64,000 nt of DNA. Origin: Flavobacterium sp. ALJ2. GTDB lineage: Bacteria; Bacteroidota; Bacteroidia; Flavobacteriales; Flavobacteriaceae. A program made the position numbers and the translations under genes. Positions 35,949 to 43,975 of the stretch are shown here, piece after piece. The notes below the pieces were generated by a model. It saw only the letters and a list, made by a program, of their open reading frames with translations, ran no database searches and had not been told where the DNA came from. The stretch is from positions 124,001 to 188,000 of the forward strand of contig NZ_JADNRC010000007.1 in assembly GCF_015594725.1 (NCBI RefSeq), read 5' to 3'. Position 1 is the first letter of the stretch. The number at the start of each line of letters is the position of its first letter.

Positions 35949-37907
35949 ATGATGGGCAACTCAGAATTTGGAAGTATTTCATTTGATTTACCAAAAAATC
36001 AATCAAATGTAATAAAAGTTATCGGCGTAGGAGGTGGGGGTAGTAATGCTATAAACCACATGTTTAAACAAGGAATTAAAGGAGTAGATTTTATCGTTTG
36101 TAATACCGATTCACAAGCGCTACAAAATAGTTCTGTGCCTAATAAAATTCAGTTAGGAGTTAATTTAACAGAAGGTTTGGGAGCAGGTGCTAACCCAGAT
36201 GTAGGACAACAGTCGGCTATCGAAAGTATTGCAGAGATCGAAAAGATGTTGGATCGCAATACCAAGATGGTATTTATTACTGCAGGAATGGGTGGAGGTA
36301 CCGGAACAGGAGCTGCACCAGTAATTGCACAATTATCTAAGGAAAGAGAGATTCTTACGGTTGGAATCGTAACTATTCCGTTTCTTTTCGAAGGAAAAGT
36401 ACGTCAGGAGCAAGCACTTTTGGGTATCGAAAAGTTACGTAAGCAAGTTGATTCATTAATTGTAATCAATAATAATAAATTAAGAGAAGTATACGGGAAT
36501 CTTGGTTTTAAAGCAGGGTTTTCCAAAGCAGATGAAGTTTTGGCAACAGCCTCAAGAGGTATTGCTGAAGTAATTACACATCACTATACTCAAAATATCG
36601 ATTTACGTGATGCCAAAACGGTATTGTCAAACAGCGGAACTGCTATAATGGGGTCGTCTACTGCATCTGGAGAAAACAGAGCAAAAGATGCTATTATTTC
36701 AGCATTGGATTCTCCGTTGTTAAATGATAATAAAATTACAGGAGCCAAAAACGTATTGTTGCTTATCGTTTCAGGTTCTAATGAGATTACACTTGATGAA
36801 ATAGGTGAAATCAATGATCATATTCAAGTAGAAGCTGGCTTTAATGCTAATATCATTATGGGGGTTGGTGAAGACGAAACCCTAGGTGATGCTATTGCAG
36901 TTACAATTATTGCAACAGGTTTTGATGTTGAACAACAAAATGAAATAGTAAATACTGAACCTAAAAAAATTATACATACGTTAGAAGATGAGCAAAGAAG
37001 TGTTCATAATTTAACGAATAAAACGCTTACTTCTTTTGATCTAAATGCTGAAACACCATCAGCACCAAAAGCTGAAGAAAAAATAGTTTTTGAATTACTT
37101 GACGATACACCTGCACCTACAGCAGTAGCGCCAATTGTTCAAACGCCAGTGATTAACGAAGATGAATTAGTTGTAATGTCTGAATTTATTAAAAATTTAG
37201 ATGTGACTTTTGAAATCGTTTCTCCAATTACAGATATTGATTTTACAATTTCAGCTCCGGAAGTTGCCCCTGTAAGAGCTGTTCAACATAAAATCGTAGA
37301 AAAAGAAGAACAAACTACTTTCTCTTTTGATTTGCCTCTTTTTAGAGCAGAGCCAGAAGTAAAAGAAGAGCCAGTAGTAGAAGATACTAGAGTATTGTTT
37401 GAATTAACAAATGATGTGCGTGATATTAAAGTAAATCAGCCAGTTCAATTCGTGCCAGTTACAGAGCTTTCTGATAATGGAATTATTAGGTATTCTCTAG
37501 AAGAATATATGGAACTTGAAAATGATTTAACTTCATCAAAACCTGCTGAAAAAGTGATTGAAGAAGTTATTCCAGAAGAGTTAAATATTACGGTTCACCA
37601 AAGAGCGGTAGTGCCAGAAACTAATTTTTCTGAGGAAGTATCTCCGATGGAGTTAACGATTGAAGAAACATTACGTTTGAGAGCTGAGGAAAGAAGAAAA
37701 AAATTAAAAGAATTTAATTATAAGTTCCATAATAACGTTTCTAGAGTAGAAGAGCTAGAAAAAGAACCAGCCTATAAACGATTAGGTATTGATCTTTCAA
37801 ACAATTCGCAAAATAATACAAATTCTAGAATCTCTGTAGGAACAGATAGTAATAATGATTTACAGTTGCGTTCTAATAATTCATTTTTACACGACAACGT
37901 AGATTAA
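35949..37907 (+). CDS. ftsZ: Cell division GTPase FtsZ with long C-terminal extension
   Basis: This 652-residue tubulin homologue has the GTPase core at about 20-330, with GVGGGGSNAINHMF near residue 27 and the tubulin signature G115-G-G-T-G-T-G. LTEGLGAGANPDVGQQ is also present. The remaining 320 residues form an acidic linker with repeated EEPVV-like stretches. It then has a basic RRKKLKEFNYKFHN segment and ends in NNSFLHDNVD rather than the short proteobacterial tail. The extension roughly doubles the usual 380-residue size, as is common in Flavobacteriia. It is the last dcw gene and is followed by a perfect terminator. Confidence 0.97.
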   Translation: MMGNSEFGSISFDLPKNQSNVIKVIGVGGGGSNAINHMFKQGIKGVDFIVCNTDSQALQNSSVPNKIQLGVNLTEGLGAGANPDVGQQSAIESIAEIEKMLDRNTKMVFITAGMGGGTGTGAAPVIAQLSKEREILTVGIVTIPFLFEGKVRQEQALLGIEKLRKQVDSLIVINNNKLREVYGNLGFKAGFSKADEVLATASRGIAEVITHHYTQNIDLRDAKTVLSNSGTAIMGSSTASGENRAKDAIISALDSPLLNDNKITGAKNVLLLIVSGSNEITLDEIGEINDHIQVEAGFNANIIMGVGEDETLGDAIAVTIIATGFDVEQQNEIVNTEPKKIIHTLEDEQRSVHNLTNKTLTSFDLNAETPSAPKAEEKIVFELLDDTPAPTAVAPIVQTPVINEDELVVMSEFIKNLDVTFEIVSPITDIDFTISAPEVAPVRAVQHKIVEKEEQTTFSFDLPLFRAEPEVKEEPVVEDTRVLFELTNDVRDIKVNQPVQFVPVTELSDNGIIRYSLEEYMELENDLTSSKPAEKVIEEVIPEELNITVHQRAVVPETNFSEEVSPMELTIEETLRLRAEERRKKLKEFNYKFHNNVSRVEELEKEPAYKRLGIDLSNNSQNNTNSRISVGTDSNNDLQLRSNNSFLHDNVD

Positions 37908-37928
37908 TACGCTAAAATCAAAATGAGG

Positions 37929-37968
37929 TAACCCGAAAATTGAATTTAATTTTCGGGTTATTTTTTTT
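37929..37968 (+). terminator. Terminator of the dcw cluster
   Basis: The 13-base arm 37929-37941 pairs perfectly with 37948-37960 around a 6-base loop, followed by eight T. It lies 22 bases after the ftsZ stop. Confidence 0.92.
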
Positions 37969-37975
37969 ATCTTCG
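37968..37975 (+). promoter_or_regulatory. Possible -7 element of the YqeY-like gene
   Basis: TATCTTCG differs from TAnnTTTG by one base and is directly downstream of the dcw terminator, 99 bases before the next ATG. Confidence 0.35.
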
Positions 37976-38074
37976 CACAGAATTAAAATTAGTTGAATCA
38001 CATCTTAATTTTGAAGTTAAAAATCAAGTTTTAAAAATCTGATAAGCATCGCTTATTTAAAAAATAAAAATAAA

Positions 38075-38524
38075 ATGAGTTTACAAACAATAATCATGGA
38101 CGAAATTAAAAACGCCATGAGAGCTAAAGATACAGTAGCATTAGAAGCTTTAAGAGCTATCAAATCAGAAATGTTATTGGCAGCTACGGCTTCTGGAACA
38201 AAAGAAGAATTAACGGAAGATGATGAGATTAAATTACTTCAAAGACTAGTTAAAACTCGTAAAGAAAGTGCTAGAATTTTTACAGAACAAAACCGTCCTG
38301 ATTTGGCTGAGCCAGAATTAGCACAAGTTGCTGTAATTGAAAAATTCTTACCAGCACAATTAAGTGAAGAAGAAATAGAAGCTGTAATCGCAAAGATTAT
38401 TGCAGAAACTGGAGCTTCAGGAATTGCATCAATGGGTAAAGTTATGGGATTAGCTTCTGCACAATTAGGTGGAACTGCTGAAGGAAAAACAATCTCAGCA
38501 ATTGTAAAGAAATTATTAGTATAA
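38075..38524 (+). CDS. GatB/YqeY domain-containing protein
   Basis: This 149-residue helical protein has the YqeY pattern: IKNAMRAKDTVALEALRAIKSEM, then LLQRLVKTRKESARIF and GKVMGLASAQLGGTAEGKTIS. The domain matches the tRNA-binding C-terminal part of GatB and aspartyl/glutamyl-tRNA amidotransferases, but the free-standing protein has no proven role. It is monocistronic and lies just upstream of two tRNA-Arg genes. Confidence 0.93.
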   Translation: MSLQTIIMDEIKNAMRAKDTVALEALRAIKSEMLLAATASGTKEELTEDDEIKLLQRLVKTRKESARIFTEQNRPDLAEPELAQVAVIEKFLPAQLSEEEIEAVIAKIIAETGASGIASMGKVMGLASAQLGGTAEGKTISAIVKKLLV

Positions 38525-38543
38525 AAAATAGATCCTAGCATTT

Positions 38544-38576
38544 CTCTTTTTAAATTCTATTGGCAATTTAAAAGAG
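38544..38576. other. AT-rich hairpin after the YqeY-like gene
   Basis: The arm 38544-38556 pairs with 38565-38576 with one bulged T. There is no T-run, so it is a weak terminator candidate or simply a structured spacer before the tRNA genes. Confidence 0.3.
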
Positions 38577-38594
38577 GGATACTATAATTAAAAT

Positions 38595-38668
38595 GACTGC
38601 GTAGTTCAACTGGATAGAATATCAGATTTCGACTCTGAGGGTTGTAGGTTCGAACCCTACCGTGGTCA
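38595..38668 (+). tRNA. tRNA-Arg (anticodon TCG)
   Basis: A full 74-base cloverleaf folds: acceptor GACTGCG/CGTGGTC with two wobble pairs, D stem GTTC/GAAT, anticodon stem TCAGA/TCTGA with loop TTTCGAC, and T stem GTAGG/CCTAC with loop TTCGAAC. The discriminator is A and CCA is not encoded. Anticodon TCG reads CGA arginine codons. Confidence 0.93.
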
Positions 38669-38669
38669 C

Positions 38670-38697
38670 AAAAAGCCACTCATCGAGTGGCTTTTTT
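38670..38697 (+). terminator. Terminator between the two tRNA-Arg genes
   Basis: AAAAAGCCACT at 38670-38680 pairs perfectly with 38686-38696 around a 5-base loop, with a run of six T. The two tRNAs may therefore be separate transcripts or attenuated. Confidence 0.85.
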
Positions 38698-38708
38698 GTG
38701 TAAAGGCC

Positions 38709-38782
38709 GGACGCATAGCTCAGTTGGATAGAGCACCTGCCTTCTAAGCAGGCGGTCGAAGGTTCGAATCCTTCTGCGTTCA
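38709..38782 (+). tRNA. tRNA-Arg (anticodon TCT)
   Basis: A 74-base cloverleaf folds: acceptor GGACGCA/TGCGTTC, D stem GCTC/GAGC, anticodon stem CCTGC/GCAGG with loop CTTCTAA, and T stem GAAGG/CCTTC with loop TTCGAAT. The discriminator is A and CCA is not encoded. Anticodon TCT reads AGA/AGG, the main arginine codons of this AT-rich genome. Confidence 0.95.
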
Positions 38783-38807
38783 CACATTTCATCTTATTTT
38801 TAATTCT

Positions 38808-38831
38808 AAACGCCTTATTTATAAGGCGTTT
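38808..38831 (+). terminator. Terminator-like hairpin after the second tRNA-Arg
   Basis: AAACGCCTTAT at 38808-38818 pairs with 38821-38831, leaving a very short loop that likely opens to four or more bases. A T-rich stretch follows. Confidence 0.65.
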
Positions 38832-39208
38832 GTTATTTGTAAATGGTTTCTTATTCCCACCATACTCCCACCTCTTTGAGCGGTAACAAATAATAAATGT
38901 TATTTGTTTTTATTTAGAAAAAAATCAATCCAAACTAGAATATCTGTTACTACAATAGGATTAAAAATTATAATTCTACAGGTATTTATAAATGACTCAA
39001 GATTGCACTTTATATAAAAACGGTCATAATTTTAAGCTCCGTATTCAAGTATATCTATGCTATTATTTCTGTGTAATTGAAGTTCTGCATTGGTTATAAA
39101 TCTTACTAATTTAATCATAAAGTGTTAATAGTCTGGTTGTTTTGTCTAGAATTAGGGGTGAACCGCTCTAATTTTCGTACCTTAAAAATCTAATCAATAA
39201 AAAAGGAG
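38832..39208. other. Intergenic stretch between tRNA-Arg and the sucrose genes
   Basis: I see no gene I can support here. An open 20-codon minus-strand segment at 38851-38913 ends EVGVWWE and could be a worn gene tail. A 35-codon + strand frame at 38992-39099 has no supporting signal. The bases AAGGAG touch the ATG at 39209 and are too close to act as a normal Shine-Dalgarno site. Confidence 0.4.
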
Positions 39209-41386
39209 ATGGCTAAATTACGAATTTCATTAATAAATATCCATGGGCTTTTAAAAGGATCAGGACTAGAAATTGGTAGAGATGCTGATAATGGAGGACA
39301 AACTAAGTATGTTTATGAACTTGCTGAGTTTTTGTCACAGCATGAAGGTGTTGAACATGTTCATTTATTTACAAGGTTAATTGATGATAAGAATCTTTCT
39401 CCAGAATATGCAGTGCCAATTGAAATAATTAATAAAAAGTTGGACATCAGACGAATTCCTTTTTTAGGGAGAAAATATAAAGCAAAAGAACAATTATGGG
39501 AAGGTTTAGATACTTTTGTAGATGGAATTGTACAGCATATCAAACTTCATGATATTTTTCCCAATTGGATTCATTCTCATTATGGAGATGCAGGATATGT
39601 CGCTAGTGAATTATCGATAATTTTAAATATTCCCTTTGCCCATACAGGACATTCTCTGGGTTTTTATAAAAAGGAAAAGTTACTTGAAAGTGGTATGAGC
39701 GAAGATGAACTTGAAAAGAAATTTAAGTTTAAAGAGAGGATTGCTGCTGAGGAAAAGACTTTGGAATTATCTGAATTTATTGTTACCTCTACAGAACAAG
39801 AAATAGAGACTTATAAGCCTTATGAAAATTTTGAATTAGCGAAGTATCATGCAATTTCACCAGGAATCGATACTAGTAAATTTGTTCCTTATTATCATCA
39901 AGAACAAGATTCTGATAGACAAATGGAAGAAGAGCAAAGAAAATATTGGGTATCTGAAACCATTTCTAAGTTTTTAATAAACCCACGTAAACCTATTATA
40001 CTGGCTCTTTCACGACCCGATCGCCATAAAAACCTGCATACTCTTATAGAGGTTTACGGGAAAGATAAGGAGCTGCAAAGTATAGCCAATTTGGTTATTT
40101 TTGCAGGGATTCGAAAAGATATTTCGAAAATGCCCGAATCTGAAAAAAATGTTCTAACAGATTTATTGTTATTAATGGACAAGTATGATTTGTATGGAAA
40201 AATGGCAATTCCTAAGAAGCATGATGTCGAAAATGAGGTTTCGATTATTTATCGTTATGCCGCAGAAAAAAGAGGTGTCTTTGTGAATTTGGCTTTGCAT
40301 GAAAATTTTGGATTAACAGTTATCGAATCAGCAAGTTCTGGCCTGCCAGTTGTAGTTACTAAAAATGGTGGTCCATCTGAAATTATTCCTACTTGTCAGA
40401 ATGGAGAATTAGTAGATCCTCTGAATGAAAATGAAATTAAAAAAGCATTGCATACTATTTTGACCAACGAAAGTCAATGGAAATATTACTCCAATAATGG
40501 TGCAATTAATATTCAAAAACATTATAGTTGGTTAAACCATGTTAATCAATATGTTGAATTGGTTAATGAAAACTTATCATTATCATCAGGTTCAGGCTTA
40601 AAAAAACAGCATTACCCTAATATTAATATTGAGCGATTAAAAAGAAAGGTAGAGCATTTATTTGTTTCAGATATCGATGGAACTCTAATTGAACCAAAGT
40701 TGAATAATCCGGGATTAAAAGAATTGAAAGAGCATTTGATAAATCGTACAGAAAAAATGGCTTTTGCTTTGGCATCTGGAAGGAATTTGACATTGGTTAA
40801 AAAAGTCATAGATGAAGAACAATTTCCTTTACCAGACTTTGTTATTTGCTCTGTAGGGACCGAAATTTATTATACAAACGGGAAAGATTATATTCTAGAT
40901 AAAGGGTGGGCTACCTTTTTGGCAGGTCGCTGGAAAAGAGAAGAAATTGTAAATCGTTTGAAAGGAGTTCCTTGGCTGAGATTGCAGGAAAAAGAAGCTC
41001 AAAATTCATATAAAATCTCTTATTATTATGATAAAGAAAAATACGACTATGAACAATTAATCACGGTCTTAGGCTCAGGATGGTATAAAGTAAATATTAT
41101 TCCAAGTCACGGAGAGTTTATTGATTTTATTCCCAAAAGAGCATCAAAAGGAAATGCAGTTAAATTTTTATGCCGTAAATGGGCTATTCCTTTATCGAAT
41201 GTAATTGCAGCAGGTGATTCAGGAAATGATGTTGATATGTTTAGAGGTTCTATTAAAGGAATTATCGTAGGAAATCGAAGTTCAGAACTGGCCAAATATG
41301 AAACAACTAAAAGTATTTATGTAGCCAAAGGCTCAGCATCTTCGGGAGTTTTAGAAGGATTAAAACACTATAAAATAATTAAATAA
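39209..41386 (+). CDS. Sucrose-phosphate synthase fused to sucrose-phosphatase
   Basis: This 725-residue bidomain enzyme is predicted to make sucrose from UDP-glucose and fructose-6-phosphate. Residues 1-470 are a GT4 sucrose-phosphate synthase: GLEIGRDADNGGQTKYVYELA, THSHYGDAGY-type IHSHYGDAG and GHSLG, then SRPDRHKNL and ALHENFGLTVIESASSGLPVV. From about 480 a HAD-IIB phosphatase follows, with D488-I-D490-G-T and GD670-SGND. Such fusions are best known from cyanobacteria and plants and are uncommon in Flavobacteriia. It is one base ahead of a GH32-like gene, so the pair probably makes and cleaves sucrose or a related glucoside. Confidence 0.88.
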   Translation: MAKLRISLINIHGLLKGSGLEIGRDADNGGQTKYVYELAEFLSQHEGVEHVHLFTRLIDDKNLSPEYAVPIEIINKKLDIRRIPFLGRKYKAKEQLWEGLDTFVDGIVQHIKLHDIFPNWIHSHYGDAGYVASELSIILNIPFAHTGHSLGFYKKEKLLESGMSEDELEKKFKFKERIAAEEKTLELSEFIVTSTEQEIETYKPYENFELAKYHAISPGIDTSKFVPYYHQEQDSDRQMEEEQRKYWVSETISKFLINPRKPIILALSRPDRHKNLHTLIEVYGKDKELQSIANLVIFAGIRKDISKMPESEKNVLTDLLLLMDKYDLYGKMAIPKKHDVENEVSIIYRYAAEKRGVFVNLALHENFGLTVIESASSGLPVVVTKNGGPSEIIPTCQNGELVDPLNENEIKKALHTILTNESQWKYYSNNGAINIQKHYSWLNHVNQYVELVNENLSLSSGSGLKKQHYPNINIERLKRKVEHLFVSDIDGTLIEPKLNNPGLKELKEHLINRTEKMAFALASGRNLTLVKKVIDEEQFPLPDFVICSVGTEIYYTNGKDYILDKGWATFLAGRWKREEIVNRLKGVPWLRLQEKEAQNSYKISYYYDKEKYDYEQLITVLGSGWYKVNIIPSHGEFIDFIPKRASKGNAVKFLCRKWAIPLSNVIAAGDSGNDVDMFRGSIKGIIVGNRSSELAKYETTKSIYVAKGSASSGVLEGLKHYKIIK

Positions 41387-41387
41387 T

Positions 41388-42899
41388 ATGTATTCAGGTT
41401 CAGGGTTTAGTAGTTGGGAAATAGGCGATGTAGATGTATTTATAGATGAAAACGGAACACATCATTTATTTCATTTGATAATTCCAAATCACGATTATAT
41501 TGCGCATGCAGTATCTAAAGATGGTCTTTCTTGGAAAAGAGTAAAAAACGCTTTGTTTGTTGGAGATCCAGGGGAGTGGGATGATGATATGTTATGGACG
41601 ATGCACGTTAGTAAAAATTCTGATGGCGAAGGCTATGAGATGTACTATACAGGTCTAAAACGGAAAGATAAAGGAGTTATGCAAAAAATTGGAAGAGCAG
41701 TTTCTCCCGATTTAATTCATTGGACGAAAGAAAATCTATATGGTTTGCCTTTAAAAAGTAAAGCACCCTATTATGAAAGCTCAGATAATAATCCCCGCCA
41801 ATGGCTTAGTTTTAGAGATCCTTATAAATACCAATTTGAGGGAGAAGATTATTTAATGATTTGTGCTCGAAGTGCAGTAGGGCCTACTTATAGAAGGGGA
41901 TGTATTGGTGTAGCCAAAAGGGATTCAAATGGTTTTGTTCTTCAAAAACCACTGCATGTTGCTTATGTGTATGATGATATTGAATGTCCTTGTGTAGTAG
42001 AAATAAAAGGAATGCATTATTTATTAGGTTCTATCCGCGAAGATATTAAAGTTCGCTATTGGTTTTCTCCTGATTTTAAAGGAGAATACCATGCTTTTCA
42101 TAATAATGTACTAATGCCACAAGGTAATTATGCTGCAAGGATTGTAAAAGATGGTGATTATTTTTTAATTTATAATTTTTATTTTGTTGGAGGGAATGTC
42201 AATACACTTCGTGTAATTCCTCCACCAAAACAATTAGATGTTGATACTAATGGTAGACTTTTATTAAAGACCTATCATCATTGGAAAACACTTTATCAAA
42301 GAACAATTCTTCAAAAAAACTTACCAATTCCAGTGCCGATTTTAGGAAATCCTTCGGCAAATTTTGATTTGGAAAATGAAAGTAAATGGCGTTTTGGATG
42401 TAGGAGTGGGTATGAGGTTTTTTGTTTTGATAAACCCGCAAATAACTTTGTTTGGGAAGGGACATTGGCAGTCGAAGGAATGGGGAAAACAGGTTTTGTT
42501 ATTGAGTGTGATAAAGAGGGAACTGCTTATTACATTTCAATTGATTTTGTAAATGGTTTTGTTCAATTTAGAGCGTGGGGATTTAATGAAAAGGATGTAA
42601 AGAATAATTTTGTTTTTGAAAATATTCAGACAAATCAATTTGAAATTGTAGATAACAAACAAATTAATTTTAAAATTATTCGTTATGGAAATTATTATGA
42701 GCTTTCTATCAATGAGATTGTAAAATTAACATTATTAGATTTTAAATATAGTGATGGAAAAATAGGTCTTTATGTATGTTCTGCGATAGTATCATTAAGT
42801 GATTCTAAAATTCACGTAATTCCAGAACCAGAGAATGAATACGCTACTTCTGACCCTAGTAAAGCTTTAGACGAATACAATAAAATAACTCAAGTTTAG
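41388..42899 (+). CDS. GH32-like beta-fructosidase/sucrose-active hydrolase
   Basis: This 503-residue protein has no signal peptide, so it is probably cytoplasmic. A five-bladed propeller carries the GH32 catalytic set: D14/D16 in GDVDVF as nucleophile region, R143-D144-P145 (the RDP motif) and E199-C200 (the EC acid/base motif). The WMNDPNG box of classical invertases is not conserved. From about 350 a lectin-like beta-sandwich follows (GFVIECDKEGTAYYISIDF). Direct linkage to the sucrose-phosphate synthase gene suggests sucrose as substrate, but a related GH43/GH68-type activity is possible. Confidence 0.75.
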   Translation: MYSGSGFSSWEIGDVDVFIDENGTHHLFHLIIPNHDYIAHAVSKDGLSWKRVKNALFVGDPGEWDDDMLWTMHVSKNSDGEGYEMYYTGLKRKDKGVMQKIGRAVSPDLIHWTKENLYGLPLKSKAPYYESSDNNPRQWLSFRDPYKYQFEGEDYLMICARSAVGPTYRRGCIGVAKRDSNGFVLQKPLHVAYVYDDIECPCVVEIKGMHYLLGSIREDIKVRYWFSPDFKGEYHAFHNNVLMPQGNYAARIVKDGDYFLIYNFYFVGGNVNTLRVIPPPKQLDVDTNGRLLLKTYHHWKTLYQRTILQKNLPIPVPILGNPSANFDLENESKWRFGCRSGYEVFCFDKPANNFVWEGTLAVEGMGKTGFVIECDKEGTAYYISIDFVNGFVQFRAWGFNEKDVKNNFVFENIQTNQFEIVDNKQINFKIIRYGNYYELSINEIVKLTLLDFKYSDGKIGLYVCSAIVSLSDSKIHVIPEPENEYATSDPSKALDEYNKITQV

Positions 42900-43250
42900 C
42901 AGAATTTTATTTAATACATGGCATGGGATGTGTTTTTGAAATATATTCTGGATTGCTAATTATTTGATTTATAAGATGCTATTTTTATCATCATTTCAAT
43001 TATTACAAAGAAGTTGCTAGCAAAAAGTGATTTCCTGCTTTTATATAGTTGAATTGTTAGATTCATGACTCTTAGTGTTTTAGATTGAAATCTTGTCAAA
43101 GTGACTTAATCAAACTAAGAATAAATATCTCAGATTTTAGGAAATGTCTAGATGAATGAGCGGTTTTCAACATAAAAATAATAGATTAAAATTGAGCTTA
43201 TCGTGCTATTTAAATGGCTTATTGTTTTTTTTGAATCCATAAGTTAAATG
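42900..43250. other. Gene-free stretch after the GH32-like gene
   Basis: About 350 AT-rich bases with no supported open frame, RNA gene or clear terminator; several stop codons occur in all frames. Confidence 0.5.
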
Positions 43251-43258
43251 TATTTTTG
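43251..43258 (+). promoter_or_regulatory. -7 element of the small membrane protein gene
   Basis: TATTTTTG matches TAnnTTTG and ends 7 bases before ATG 43266. A TTTG at 43230-43233, 17 bases upstream, is a possible -33 element. Confidence 0.55.
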
Positions 43259-43265
43259 CGCCCTA

Positions 43266-43406
43266 ATGAAAATACCAATTATTGTGAAAACGAATATCAA
43301 CGAAAGAGAAGAAAGAGAAGAAATTGTTAGAGATAATAGGGTAGCTAGACTGCTTTGGTTTGGTTTAGGATTTGTATTTTCGTTTATCATATCCCGTATG
43401 TTATAA
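43266..43406 (+). CDS. 46-residue single-helix membrane protein
   Basis: This short frame starts at ATG 43266 and encodes MKIPIIVKTNINEREEREE and a basic/acidic stretch, then one membrane helix (LLWFGLGFVFSFIISRML) to the stop at 43406. It has a close -7 element upstream and a perfect 13-bp terminator 57 bases downstream, so it looks like a complete transcription unit. Several small integral membrane proteins of bacteria have this layout, but I know no named family. Function is unknown. Confidence 0.6.
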   Translation: MKIPIIVKTNINEREEREEIVRDNRVARLLWFGLGFVFSFIISRML

Positions 43407-43462
43407 GTTAGATGGTTTTTTATTCTGAAGACTGTGGGTTTAAACCCAGTTGAGAGAACAAT

Positions 43463-43499
43463 AAAAAAGCTCCTAGATTTTTGATTTAGGAGCTTTTTT
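43463..43499. terminator. Perfect hairpin terminator
   Basis: AAAAAAGCTCCTA at 43463-43475 pairs perfectly with 43487-43499 around an 11-base loop, giving a T-run in both directions. It closes the small membrane protein unit. Confidence 0.88.
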
Positions 43500-43783
43500 A
43501 ATTTTTTATATTATTGAATGAAACAATTTCAATCCTTTATGAATTTTCAAAAACTTAAGATTTTTAGGTATTCTCTACGTATTACTATTTTTCGGTTGTT
43601 CATCGAAAGTGAAAATACAAATTCTAAAATCTAAAATAGTATTTTTTACACTTTTAAAATATGGAGAGTATAAGTTTATATCTTAACATAAAACAACAAA
43701 TTCAGTTTGATTGATCTTAAATATGTTTAATTTCAGTAATTAAACATGTTTTTATTAGGTAAAATTTAAACAGATTTAATAAA
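43500..43783. other. Gene-free stretch before the CRISPR-Cas locus
   Basis: No open frame is supported. A perfect 10-bp AT-only inverted repeat lies at 43723-43732/43738-43747 (ATGTTTAATT and its complement, 5-base loop). It is just beyond the tracrRNA terminator and could be a back-up terminator. Confidence 0.45.
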
Positions 43784-43872
43784 TAAAAAAGTCCCACCGA
43801 AGCAGGACTAAAGATTTTCATCTACGGCATATAGCCTTATTGTGATAAGATTAAAGATTAGAAGTTTTAATC
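43784..43872 (-). ncRNA. tracrRNA of the type II-C CRISPR-Cas system
   Basis: On the minus strand, divergent from cas9, the transcript contains TTCTAATCTTTAATC, the exact complement of 15 bases of the CRISPR repeat. After a bulge it has CACAA, complementary to the TTGTG at the repeat start. A nexus hairpin (GGCTATATGCC), an AGATGAAAATCT hairpin and a final AGTCCTGC-TTCG-GTGGGACT terminator with a T-run follow, with a UUCG tetraloop. The upstream end is set from the -7 element and is approximate. The anti-repeat orientation fixes crRNA transcription as + strand. Confidence 0.92.
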
Positions 43873-43877
43873 AGTTA

Positions 43878-43885
43878 CAAATATA
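43878..43885 (-). promoter_or_regulatory. -7 element of the tracrRNA promoter
   Basis: The minus strand reads TATATTTG, a perfect TAnnTTTG, ending about 6 bases before the predicted tracrRNA 5' end. The anti-repeat begins about 8 bases further on. Confidence 0.7.
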
Positions 43886-43944
43886 TAGAAAAAATATTCT
43901 ATTTAGAAAAAGGAAAACCGTAATTAAGTTAATTTTTTTTGTGG

Positions 43945-43952
43945 TAGATTTC
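43945..43952 (+). promoter_or_regulatory. Possible cas9 -7 element
   Basis: TAGATTTC departs from TAnnTTTG at the last base and lies 23 bases before the cas9 ATG. Evidence is weak. Confidence 0.3.
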
Positions 43953-43975
43953 GTGTGTATTAATTTTTAAGAGAT

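Noticed and set aside
36590..36814. Reverse-strand frame inside ftsZ and similar antisense frames in murE, mraY, murG and dnaG
   Set aside because: They are shadows of conserved coding sequence and have no independent signals.
38851..38913. Minus-strand 20-codon open segment ending EVGVWWE close to tRNA-Arg, considered as an integrase tail
   Set aside because: Too short, no start and no recombinase catalytic residue; only position near a tRNA suggested it.
38992..39099. Possible 35-residue frame beginning MTQDCTLYK
   Set aside because: No promoter box, no terminator, cysteine/tyrosine-rich composition typical of chance frames.
43421..43460. Sequence with TGGGTTTAAACCCA that looked like a tRNA T-arm
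   Set aside because: It is a simple 14-base palindrome; no acceptor, D or anticodon stem can be formed around it.
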